From positions 6,459,167-6,523,166 of the forward strand of contig NW_017189517.1 of assembly GCF_001704415.2 (NCBI RefSeq): DNA of 64,000 nt. Direction: 5' to 3'. The stretch's first letter is position 1, and every line of letters begins with the position of its first letter. A program made the translations under genes and the position numbers. Under the pieces are notes generated by a model that searched no databases, was not told the DNA's origin, and was given only the letters and a program-made list of their open reading frames with translations. This DNA is from Capra hircus (lineage: Eukaryota > Chordata > Mammalia > Artiodactyla > Bovidae). Below, in pieces: positions 11,491 to 22,161 of the stretch.

Positions 11491-14400
11491 AGTTCAGTTC
11501 AGTTCAGTTCAGTCGCTCAGTCGTGTCCAACTCTTTGTGACGCCATGAGTCACAGCACGCCAGGCCTCCCTGTCCATCACCATCTCCCAGAGTTCATTCA
11601 GAATCACGTCCATCGAGTCCGTGATGCCATCCAGCCATCTCATCCTCGGTCGTCCCCTTCTCCTCCTGCCCCCAATCCCTCCCAGCATCAGACTCTTTTC
11701 CAATGTGTCAACTCTTCGCATGAGGTGGCCAAAGTACTGGAGTTTCAGCTTCAGCATCATTCCGTCCAAAGAAATACCAGGGTTGATCTCCTTCAGAATG
11801 GACTGGTTGGATCTCCTTGCAGTCCACGGGACTCTCAAGAGTCTTCTCCAACACCACAGTTCAAAAGCATCAATTCTTCGCCGCTCAGCCTTCTTCACGG
11901 TCCAACTCTCACATCCATACATGACCACAGGAAAAACCATAGCCTTGACTAGACGGACCTTAGTCGGCAAAGTAATGTCTCTGCTTTTGCATATGCTATC
12001 TAGGTTGGTCATAACTTTTCTTCCAAGGAGTAAGGGTCTTTTAATTTCATGGCTGCAGTCACCATCTGCTGTGATTTTGGAGCCCCACAAAATAAAGTCT
12101 GACACTGTTTCCCCATCTATTTCCCATGAAGTGATGGGACCGGATGCCATGATCTTCATTTTCTGAATGTTGAGCTTTAAGCCAAGTTTTTCACTCTCCT
12201 CTTTCACTTTCATCAAGAGGCTCTATAGCTCCTCTTCACTTTCTGCCATAAGGGTGGTGTCATCTGCATATCTGAGGTGACTGATATTTCTCCTGGCAAT
12301 CTTGATTCCAGCTTGTGCTTCTTCCAGCCCAGCGTTTCTCATTATGTACTCAGCATATAAGTTAAATAAACAGGGTGACATTATACAGCCTTGACGTACT
12401 CCTTTTCCTATTTGGAACCAGTCTGTTGTTCCATGTCCAGTTCTAACTGTTACTTCCTGACGTGCATACAGATTTCTCAAGAGGCAGGTCAGGTGGTCTA
12501 GTATTCCCATCTCTTTCAGAATTTTCCACAGTTTATTGTGATCCACACAGTCAAAGGCTTTGGCATAGTCAATAAAGCAGAAATAGATGTTTTTCAGGAA
12601 CTCTCTTGCTTTTTCCATGATCCAGCGGATGTTGGCAATTTGATCTCTGGTTCCTCTGTCTTTTCTAAAACCAGCTTGAACATCAGGGAGTTCACAGTTG
12701 ATGTATTGCCGAAGCCTGGCTTGGAGAATTTTGAGCATTACTTTACTAGCATGTGAGATGAGTGCAATTATGCGGTAGTTTGAGCATTCTTTGGCATTGC
12801 CTTTCTTTGGAATTGGAATGAAAACTGACCTTTTCCAGTCCTGTGGCCACTGCTGAGTTTTCCAAATTTGCTGGCATATTGAGTGCAGCACTTTCACAGC
12901 ATCATCTTTCAGGATTTGAAATAGCTCAACTGGAATTCCACCACCTCCCCTAGCTTTGTTCGTAGTGATGCTTTCTAAGGCCCACTTGACTTGACATTCC
13001 AAGATGTCTGGCTCTAGATTAGTGATCATATCATCATGATTATCTGGGTCATGAAGATCTTTTTTGCATAGTTCTTCTGTGTATTCTTGCCACCTCTTCT
13101 TAATATCTTCTGCTTCTGTTAGGTCCATACCATTTCTGTCCTTTATTGAGCCCATCTTTGCATGAAATGTTCCCTTGGTATCTCTAATTTTCTTGCAGAG
13201 ATCTCTAGTCTTTCCCATTCTGTTGTTTTCCTCTATTTCTTTGCATTGATCGCTGAAGGAGGCTTTCTTATCTCTTCTTGCTATTCTTTGGAACTCTGCA
13301 TTCAGATGCTTATATCTTTCCTTTTCTCCTTTGCTTTTTGTTTCTCTTCTTTTCACAGCTATTTCTAAGGCCTCCCCAGGCAGCCATTTTGCTTTTTTGC
13401 ATTTCTCTTCCATGCGGATATTCTTGATCCCTGTCTCCTGTACAATGTCACGAACCCCATTCCATAGTTCATCAGGCACTCTATCTATCAGATCTAGGCC
13501 CTTAAATCTATTTCTCACTTCCACTGTATATTCATAAGGGATTTGATTTAGGTCATACCTGAATGGTCTAGCGGTTTTCCCTACTTTCTTCAATTTCAGT
13601 CTGAATTTGGTAATAAGGAGTTCATGATGTGAGCCACAGTCAGCTCCTGGTCTTGTTTTTGTTGACTGTATAGAGATTCTCCATCTTTGGCTGCAAAGAA
13701 TATAATCAATCTGATTTTGGTGTTGACCATCTGGTGATGTCCATGTGTAGAGTCTTTTCTTGTGTTGTTGGAAGAGGGTGTTTGCTATGACCAGTGTGTT
13801 TTCTTGGCAAAACTCTATTAGTCTTTGCCCTGCTTCATTCCACATTCCAAGGCCAAATTTGCCTGTTACTCCAGGTGTTTCTTGACTTCCTCCTTTTGCA
13901 TTCCAGTCCCCTATAATGAAAAGGACATTTTTGGGGGGTGTTAGTTCTAAAAGGTCTTGTAGGTCTTCATAAAACTGTTCAACTTCAGCTTCTTCAGTGT
14001 TACTGGTTGTGGCATAGACTTGGATTACTGTGATATTGAATGGTTTGCCTTGGAGATGAACAGAGATCATTCTGTCATTTTTGAGATTGCATCCAAGTAC
14101 TGCATTTCGGACTCTTGTTGACCATGATGGCTACTCCATTTCTTTTGAGGGATTCCTGCCCGCAGTAGTAGATGTAATGGTCATCTGAGTTAAATTCACC
14201 CATTCCAGTCCATTTTAGTTCGCTGATTCCTAGAATGTCAATGTTCACCCTTGCCATCTCTTGTTTGACCACTTCCGATTTGCCTTGATTCATGGACCTG
14301 ACATTCCAGGTTCCTATGCAATATTGCTCTTTACAGCATCAGATCTTGCTTCTATCACCAGCCACATCCACAGCTGGGTATTGTTTTTGCTTTGGCTCCA

Positions 14401-14876
14401 TCCCTTCATTCTTTCTGGAGTTATTTCTCCACTGATCTCCAGTAGCATGTTGGGCACCTAATGACCTAGGGAGTTCCTCTTTTGGTATCCTATCATATTG
14501 CCTTTTCCTACTGTTCATGGGGTTCTCAAGGCAAGAATACTGAAGTGGCTTGCCATTCCCTTCTCCAGTGGACCACGTTCTGTCAGACCTCTCCACCATG
14601 ACCCGCCTGTCTTGGGTTGCCCCGCAGGCATGGCTTGGTTTCATTGAGTTAGACAAGGCTGTGGTCCTAGTGTGATTAGATTGACTAGTTTTCTGTGATT
14701 ATGGTTTCAGTGTGTCTGTCCTCTGATGCCCTCTTGCAACACCTACTATCTTATTTGGGTTTCTCTTACCTTGGGCGTGGGGTACCTCTTCACAGCTGGT
14801 CCAGCAAAGCACAGCCACTGCTCCTTACCTTGGACTAGTGGTATCTCCTTACTGCCGCCATTCCTGACCTTCACAA
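11491..14876 (-). mobile_element. BovB LINE copy 3, near full-length
   Basis: About 3.4 kb. On the minus strand it runs from a 5' region near 14876, through endonuclease and reverse transcriptase coding sequence, to a 3' tail of four agttc repeats at 11491-11511. It lacks most of the tandem GC-rich 5' repeats seen in copy 5, so it is probably slightly 5'-truncated. No clear target duplication is visible. It has the best preserved reading frame of the BovB copies here. Confidence 0.95.
11509..14293 (-). pseudogene. BovB ORF2 (APE endonuclease + reverse transcriptase), two disablements
   Basis: The product would be the BovB replication protein, which nicks target DNA and reverse transcribes element RNA in the nucleus. 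A 615-codon frame (14070-12223) carries endonuclease motifs GDWNAK (residues ~54-59), IDYI (~121-124) and SHHELL (~147-152). RT motif A DYAKAFD lies at ~501-507 and the YADD box at ~601-604. An amber codon at 12223-12225 (lysine AAG in sister copies) ends it, after which the same frame stays open to 11509 (TRLSD end). Upstream, 14293-14075 encodes the N-terminal endonuclease part (SELKWTG) in another frame, because of a 2-base deletion near 14114 compared with copies 5 and 6. Apart from these two lesions the frame appears open. Confidence 0.92.
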
Positions 14877-15285
14877 GGGCTCTTTAAACATGAGAAAGAA
14901 TAGTAGAAGAGAAAGTCAAAGTGATGTGATGTAACAAGAACTTAACCTGCTAGTGCTGGCTTTAAAGATAGAAAAAGGCACTATGAGCCAAAGAATGCGA
15001 GCAGTTTCAAGTTACTGTACGAGGGAAGGAAACACATCATCCCCTGGTCTCCAAAAGAAACATATTCCTACTGACACCATGATTTCAGCCAAGGGAGATC
15101 CATTTTAGACTTCCAGTTCCCAGAACCTTAAGATAAAGCATTTGCATTGCTGGGCTCTTAAATTCACAACACCTTGTTCAGCAGCAATGTGCAGTTGATA
15201 CAACAAGGAAGTGGCCCGTCTCTGGAGTCTGACACATCTGGGTTCTCACTGTTCTCTATTGCCTACCACAAGCCTGCAACTCCTT
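14877..15285. other. Unassigned sequence
   Basis: Single-copy-looking sequence between BovB copy 3 and a possible DNA transposon. The stretch around 15205-15285 resembles a MIR core only weakly. Confidence 0.4.
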
Positions 15286-15575
15286 ATCTAAAATTACAAA
15301 AGCTAAAAGGTTTTGAAAAATAAAGATGTTTTGTAACTTATTTGGGAGCAACACGTGACTTTATCTGGACAAATATGGATCTACCTATAGTCTTTATCTC
15401 ATTAGGTGTGAATATTCATATTTTTCAATGCATAAATATTAAAAGTATTTGACTATGTGCTGTTACTACCGATCCTGTTGCTAATCTTATGTAATATATG
15501 ACATATATCTTTCTAAAAATCCAATCCAACAATTTCTGAATCTTGAAACATATCTGACTTTAGACAAAAGATTGT
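15285..15575 (-). mobile_element. Possible old DNA transposon remnant
   Basis: AT-rich stretch with 'aattacaaaagctaaaagg' at one end, 'tttatctcattaggtgtgaa' in the middle and a roughly complementary 'gaatcttgaaacata' near the other. It reminds me of an old Tigger/mariner-type non-autonomous element, but divergence is too high for a firm call. Confidence 0.3.
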
Positions 15576-16089
15576 GGATCTCTCTGAGTATGACTTCGGA
15601 TAGTTTACTTAGTTCTTTAAGCCTCAAATTCTTCATCTGCATGTACTAACCATTCAATAATTGTAGTAAGTGTTAATTATTATTACCCCTTTCTCTCTTT
15701 GCCTCATTCCATGTACCGGCTCCTTCTTCTCTTCCTCAGTGCTTATACTGAAATAGCTCTCTCACAGATAACCATGAAGAACTCTGGCCAAAATTGTCTG
15801 CAACAGACAATCTCTGAACCTGACAGACAAATGTTATTGAGGAGAATACTGGTGAAAGGATCAGAGGATAAGTAGGAAGGAGAAACTTGTTCTTGTTTGC
15901 TTAGCAGAGGCAAGCAAAAACCACTTATTAAAAATCCCTGTGCATACTGTAGAGCTGAGAACAAAGAATCTCAGGGACAGTCTTAGAAGGATATAAAACA
16001 AGTCCATCTAAAATAGAGCAGAGACATCACAATAACCCTAGAATGTCATTGAGAAGATAAACTTTTTCAAATATCAGTTGTCTCAAATT
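15576..16089. other. Apparently single-copy DNA, no gene seen
   Basis: No recognised repeat. An antisense 73-codon frame at 15743-15964 has no motif. Confidence 0.45.
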
Positions 16090-16305
16090 ATTCAGTGTTT
16101 CTTAATCACTTATTAAGTGTCAGGACTTTCACATACATTATTGCATTTAATGCTCAAATCAATAGGACATAGTTTTCTATGTCAATATTTGATAAGAAAC
16201 TCTGGTGCAGAGATAAAGTGACTTGCTCAAGGTGATTCAAAGGCAGAGTCAGGATTTGAAACTTGTCTACACAAGCCAACTCCTGCTCTTCACATTGCCT
16301 ATGCT
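16090..16305 (+). mobile_element. MIR SINE remnant
   Basis: MIR-like 3' half: a 'ttaagtgtcaggactttcac' block, then 'ttgataagaaactctggtgc', then 'gacttgctcaaggtgattc' and 'aggcagagtcaggatttg'. A CHR SINE is inserted just downstream. Confidence 0.65.
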
Positions 16306-16319
16306 ATGTTGCTGCTTAT

Positions 16320-16463
16320 CTTTTTGTTTGTTTTGTTTTGTTGCCCTTGTGTTTGGCCAAGTGGCTCGGCTTACAGAATCGTCACCAACCAGGGAGCGAA
16401 CCCAGGCCTCCAGCAGTAGAAGCATGGGAGCCCTAACCACTGGACCACCAGGGAATTTCTGCT
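16320..16463 (-). mobile_element. CHR-type SINE
   Basis: Inverted CHR SINE: the plus strand shows the complement of the head ('ccaccagggaattt' at 16446-16458), and the A-rich tail appears as a T/G-rich run (tttgtttgttttg) at 16320-16341. Flanking duplication gctgcttat at 16311-16319 and 16464-16472. Confidence 0.82.
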
Positions 16464-16474
16464 GCTGCTTATTT

Positions 16475-18595
16475 TTTTTTAATACCTCTTGATTTAGATA
16501 AATTGGCTGAAATAGCAGATTTGAGAAAACAATGATTTCCACAGGAGGGATTAGAGAAAAGCTCAAAACTCAAAACACTGTTAAATTCTTTTCATTTTCT
16601 GTGGTCTTACTGTGGCATGCTTCACTTAGCTAAGGGTTACAAGATACTATGACTCAAATTTCTTTTAAAAAAAACACGTTTATCTTCTAATTCTTAGAAA
16701 GAAAACTCTTGCTATCCTTGGGCCAAAATGCACATTGTTAGAAGACATTATTTTTAACCTTTGAACAATTGAAATACATGCAAAAGCTCCTTTTCTTTGA
16801 GATTTTTCCCCCTCTCTTTACACATGCAGATCACACTCTTTTGAGATGCTGATCTTTTCCCATGATGCACTTGGCTGACAGAAAGATAAGCTTACTGCAC
16901 TGAAATGCCAGTTGAGTTGACAAGCACACTCCATCAGTATGCAGTGTTTACACAGTACAGTTTAGCAACAGCAGTTCACACAGTCTGCTGTCTTGGATCA
17001 GAATCCTAATTAAGCCTTAAATCTTTTGAGTTCAAATTAATTCTTATCACTGAGGTCTTACACTTTTTGTTGTAGAAATCTGAAGCTTTGTTTGCAAAGA
17101 AAACAGAATATAATGCATTGCCAGCTTGGTCTGAGCAGTTGTGTATAAATATCCTGGTGCACGATTTGAGAAATGAGTGCAATTCATTTTGGTCCATCTA
17201 GATTCTTTTTCCCATTAATTACCACCTTCAATGGTTGCTGAGCACCAGAGAACTGTACTTTTTTGGTGCTGCCTATCCTCCAACCAATACACAAAATATG
17301 TGGGTTTGTGAAACAAACTTCAGTTGTTGGCAACAATGACTATTGAACTCCAGCTACAAGCATCTCTATACCACATCAAAAAAGGACTGTGTCGGTAAGC
17401 TTACAGAAAATAGTATCTAAATTCAGATGGTTTCTACCTATTAAAACTTCTGAAGTATACTTCAAAAGAGACAGCTGGAAAGCCAAGTGCCAATTCCATT
17501 TCTTTGAGCTTTTATCTCTTCAACAAATCTCACTACCTCTGTCACAAAGGCACAAATGAAACTTATGAAATACCAATTACTGTGGAGCAGACCCATTGAA
17601 GTTTTCCCCACCCTTAGTTCAGACTACATATCATCAACATTATCACTTAAGATGCTTTATTGGATATTAAAAAGAAGTGATTAGCACTAATCCTTTTCTA
17701 GAATTAGAAGTGGCAGAACATAACAAACTTTAAAACTTCACTCTTAAAAAGCAATATTGTTTCCATTACTATTTCTGAACAATGCACTCTAATGACAGTT
17801 CAAAAGTCTTTTGGGGTTGGGGTGGGGGGAAGGGGCAGGGAAAGAGGCAACTATACAGCTAACAAAAGACCTGTGATTCTCTCTGAGACCAAAATGAAGG
17901 ATTCCAAAGTTTTAGCCATGTGCAGGACTTGGATATTGGTATAGCCAGAGATAGCCCACCCAACAGATTTTCACAAGGTCAACAGGGTATTCTTCAATTT
18001 GTGATCTAACTGAGTGATATTGGTATGAGATAAGAGTCCCACTGAAGGGAGGCTGAAATGCTAGCTTGGAGGGGAGCAGTAATCAGCAAGTGAGTGGGGA
18101 ATGAGTATTGTGCCCCAACATTATGCTAAGAGTGTCAGACAGAGTCATAACTGCTTTTCTGCAAATACTGAATTAAGAGAAAATTTCTGAATCATTCTCA
18201 TTTTGTTGGATATAGCCATGCATTTCACACCTAAGCAAAAATAAGCTTGAATTGCACAAAGTTCAAGTGTAGAGGCAATTATTCCAAAGTTATTTTAAAA
18301 GGCCTTTCAAAGGTTCTGAACTTGGGGGCTAGTTGCACAACTCAGGTGAGGGATGGAGAGAAGCGAGAGAAGAGCTTCCTATACCACCAAATAGATGGTG
18401 GGTAGTGAACCAGCACTGCCCCTCCCTGCTTAGCACAGGCCATGGCTCACAACAGGAAGGAAATAAATACCTGGTAGATTAAAGTAAAGGTTTTTGATCA
18501 GGTAAGTATAGTAATAAGAAATGGCTTTAGGAAAACTCAATGAGTAAGTAGCACTGTGTAGGATGGCCCAGATCTGGAAGAAACTAGAAGAGGGA
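16475..18595. other. Long low-repeat stretch, no gene seen
   Basis: About 2.1 kb in which I recognise no repeat family and no open frame over about 67 codons. There is a short G-rich run at 17815-17845. A stretch this free of young repeats in such a repeat-rich window could be conserved non-coding DNA, but nothing in the sequence alone proves it. Confidence 0.4.
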
Positions 18596-18596
18596 A

Positions 18597-18812
18597 TGAG
18601 CTTCCCAGATGGTATTAGTGGTAAAGTACCCACCTACCAATGCAGAAGACATAGAGATGCATGCTCATTCCTTGGGTCAGGAAGATCCCCTGGAGGAGGA
18701 CATGGAAACCTACTCCAGCGTTCTTGCCTAAAGAATACCATGGACAGAGGAGCCTGGCAGGCTACAGTCCATGGCATTACAAAGAGTTGGACACAACTGA
18801 AGCAATGTAGCA
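18597..18812 (+). mobile_element. Bov-tA SINE
   Basis: Head 'cttcccagatggtattagtgg', body 'gatcccctggaggaggacat' and end 'gttggacacaactgaagc'. Moderately diverged. Target duplication not clear. Confidence 0.88.
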
Positions 18813-19407
18813 TGCATGCACTCACAGAGAACAATCAGGAGGCAGAATGACACAGAATGGAAAATATAAATTTTTAAAAAGCAACGGGCAAATTTCATTA
18901 GTAATCAGGAAAATACAAATTAAAATAATAATGACATATTTCTCCTGTCAGATTTGCAATAAATAAGAAGTCTAGCAATAGTAAGTCCTAGCAAGGATAT
19001 GAGGAAAGAGGCCATTTGGAGAACTTGACAGTATCTCTTAAGATTTAAAATGTGAGAATCCTTTGACCTATGAATTGCACCCATGGAAATAATATCACTT
19101 GGACACAAAAAGACAGAGATGTATGATTCACTACAGTATGGTTTATAATCAAATAAAACAAAAATAACCACCAAAAACACCCTGGGAAAACAACCTAAAT
19201 GTCTATCAGTAAAGGAATGCCAAAATAAGCTATCCTTGTTTTGCTAACAGTTGAAACAGCAGTTTAAAAGAGTGAGGAAGACCTATATGTATTGACATGA
19301 ACTGATCTTTATATATGCTAATAAGGGGGAAAACATGATAATATAACAATGCATAGAGCATGAACCTATTTATATAAAAATAACCAAAACCAACCAAATA
19401 TACATAT

Positions 19408-19665
19408 GCTGCTGCTGCTGCTAAGTCACTTCAGTCATGTCCAACTCTGTGCGACCCCATAGACGGCAGCCCACCAGGCTCCACCGTCCCTGGGATTCTC
19501 CAGGCAAGAACACTGGAGTGGGTTGCCATTTCCTCCTCCAATGCATAAAAGTGAAAAGCGAAAGTGAAGTCACTCAGTCGTGTCTGACTCCTAGCGACCC
19601 CACGGACTGCAGCCCACCAGGCTCCTCCATCCATGGGATTTGCCAGGGAAGAGTACTGGAGTGGG
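19408..19665 (-). mobile_element. Bov-A2 SINE dimer
   Basis: Two similar monomers separated by an A/G-rich linker around 19548-19570. The (GCT)n tail is at 19408-19421, which corresponds to (AGC)n in element orientation. It is inserted into the L1 3' region. Confidence 0.93.
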
Positions 19666-19865
19666 AAACATGCATATATATGTACAGGAAAAAAAAAAGC
19701 CCTGGAAGGAAATACACCAAAGTATTATTCATTGAAGCTACCAATTTTTTAAAAAATTACTCAGCTAGAAATATGTCCAACATACTGTTAAGTGAAAAAA
19801 GTATATCATAGTGAAACACATATAGTTCCTATGTATGTGTTTCAAAAATCTGTATATGTATGCTT

Positions 19866-20225
19866 AAGTCAGTTCCAGCTGCTATAACAAATACCATAGA
19901 ATGGGTGGCTTCAACAACAGAAATTTATTTCTCACAGTTCTGGAGGCTGAGAAATCCAAGATCAAAGGGTTGTTGGCTTCAGTGTTCGGTGAGAGCCTTG
20001 TTCCTGATTTGTAGACTACCACCTTTTCTCTGTATCTTTTTATGACTGAAAGGGATCATCTCTCTCATGTTTCTTCTTATAAGGGCACTATTCCTATTCA
20101 TGAAGGTTCTACTGACATGACCTAATTACCTCCCAAATGTAATTGGAGGTACCAATTACCATCACATTGGAGATTAGGGCTTCAACATGTAAATTTGGGG
20201 GGAACATGAACATTCAGTCCTTGCT
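19866..20225 (-). mobile_element. MLT1-type (ERVL-MaLR) LTR
   Basis: Inverted LTR: 'gctgctataacaaataccat', 'aacagaaatttatttctcac', 'agttctggaggctgagaaat' and 'accatcacattggagattag' appear in the order of the complement of a MaLR LTR. Old and diverged. It splits the L1 3' end. Confidence 0.7.
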
Positions 20226-20479
20226 ATGCTTGCATATAAATAGAAAATGGTCTGAGAGGACACATAACATGATTCCAAGTAGGCATCAGTGATTACCTCT
20301 GGTCAAGAAAGTAGGATGTGGGGGGCAGCTTTGGTAGGGTTGATGATGATAGTTGATGAAAGGACATTTTCATTGTTTATGATGTATAATTTTATATTAG
20401 TTGTACTTTTTATGACAACCATGTATACATATGTAAAATTTTTCTTATTTTGAAAAAATATAATTAGCAAAAGAAACAA

Positions 20480-21345
20480 CCCTAGGTTTGCATGGTTTTC
20501 ATTCTGAACCCATCTATAGACCACCTGGAAGCTGCAGATCCTCACTTTGAGGACAGGTTGGCTCACTCTCCCCAGAGCCAAGTTCACCCACTGAAGCAGT
20601 TAATTAAGGCCTTCTGATGCTCTCACATATGGAAACTCAGGAAGCAAATTCAGCAGGTGAAGCTCCAAGGATTGTTGCTGCCCAGATCACCCCCTGCCCC
20701 CAGAACACACACACGCACAGAGAGCCACAATTGGTTGCTCTTTTTTTTTTTTTTTTTTTTTTTTTTGATTTCTGGAAATTCTGTACAAAATCACTATGTA
20801 ACAAGGCTTTGGTGCTTTGGTCTGGTGATGCTCTGGATGACTAGTTAGCAAACCGATCTGCTCTCATCTTTAGGCAATGGCTTGCTGTAATACACACCAT
20901 AGATTAAATGTTAAATTGCCTACACATCTAGCTAAGGTGCAAGGTAGGGTTTCCTTCAAGCAACTGCAATTTATACTGCTTCTTAAATAAAGATCTTGTA
21001 TGTTTCCTAAAGACACACAGTTCTTTCAAACCGGCCATACTTCTTTTGGAGCTGTCCGCATTTGGAGCACTCAGTGTCTCCAGGGGATAACTGTAAGTCA
21101 GAGATTTGTACAGAGTGAAGGTGGCTTTAGCACCACTGTTGGCTCCAGTGTTTTATGACGTGTCACACTTTCAGACAATGCAATTCTGGGGAATTGGTAT
21201 AAACAAGGTGAAACTTACGTTTAATAGAGCCCTGAGTTTTTCCAAGGACACCTAGGAGGTTTCCACTAGAATTTTTCATGAAGTTTTGTTTTAGCTATCT
21301 TTTAAATTATTTTAAGCCAAAAATTGAACCTCTCATTTTATTACT
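20480..21345. other. Unassigned sequence with a long poly-T run
   Basis: No coding frame or known repeat recognised. A 26-base T run lies at 20741-20766. Read on the minus strand this is a poly(A) run at the end of a non-repetitive stretch (see findings). Confidence 0.4.
20741..20766. repeat. Poly-T tract (26 T)
   Basis: Uninterrupted homopolymer, preceded by an (AC)n-rich patch at 20704-20720. It could be the poly(A) tail of a minus-strand retroposed sequence. Confidence 0.95.
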
Positions 21346-21349
21346 ATCA

Positions 21350-21690
21350 CATGACACTCATTTATTCATTCAATCATTTCACTTCATTTATTCATTCAAC
21401 TAACATTTTCTGAGAACCATTTATTTTACAAACATTTATTGAAACCTAGTATGTTCCAAGGACTGTGTCAGGTACTGAAATGCAGTGTTCTCTGTGAATG
21501 ATAGTACTGATGATAAATGCTGGGATGGTAGAAAATGTATCTTTCCTGGCTTCACTGCTGTCAGAGACGTTGACACCTAACTAGCTTGTCTTAGCTTCCC
21601 TGCCATCCATTCATTCATCAACACATGTACATATTGAGTTTTAGGCATTGCATTAGGCATTAGGAATGTAACTGTGAGTAAAATGAAATG
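21350..21690 (-). mobile_element. L2 3'-end pieces
   Basis: Inverted L2-type 3' ends: 'tcattcaactaacatttt', 'acatttattgaaacctagta' and 'caaggactgtgtcaggtac' at 21385-21480. A second, similar stretch lies at 21605-21685 ('ccattcattcatcaacac', 'ttaggcattgcattaggc'). Confidence 0.6.
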
Positions 21691-22161
21691 AAAGTTCGAG
21701 CCTGGAGTGTCACTCATCTCTGTGCCCCAACTTCATAAAGTGCAATTCAAGCAGCTACACTTTAATCCGTTTGATATAGTGTACTTCCAGGTAAGATTTA
21801 CTTGGAGGGGAGAGGAATGGGATTTGATTGTTTAAAGTTGGAAATTTTACTTTGAATTACTACATTGGCTATGATTTTTCTTACTACTGAATCTTTACAA
21901 CTATATGTCTCAAATCTGAGAAGTTCCTTTAAAGTTATTCCTTAATCTTGCTGACAGCTTCTTATTTCCCTGGGGTCTCACAGTCCCTCATTTTATAATC
22001 ATTTCCTCTAAGATTCTCATCTATTTTTACATCTCAAATCAATTCTTATCAGTGAACAAAAATCAAGCAAGAAGGAATTCACCTTGCTGACTCAGCTACT
22101 TCCTATACAAGGAGCTTGTCTCTGATGCAAACTCAATTCATTCTTAACAATGGATATAACC

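Larger units (their letters stand above)
18855..20475 (+). mobile_element. Old L1 3' region split by two insertions
   Basis: Reads as an old L1 ORF2-end/3'-UTR: the segments at 18855-19405, 19666-19865 and 20226-20475 align in order with a typical mammalian L1 3' end. They include 'aacctaaatgtctatcagta', 'gaagctaccaatttttt', 'cagtgattacctctgg' and the terminal 'ttatgacaaccatgtatac...aaaaatataatt'. A Bov-A2 and an MLT1-like LTR interrupt it. No usable frame remains. Confidence 0.7.

Noticed and set aside
11621..12166. 181-codon plus-strand frame, and similar frames at 30986-31462, 44278-44880 and 8276-8656
   Set aside because: Antisense shadows of the BovB reverse transcriptase. They recur with the same wording in every inverted BovB copy.
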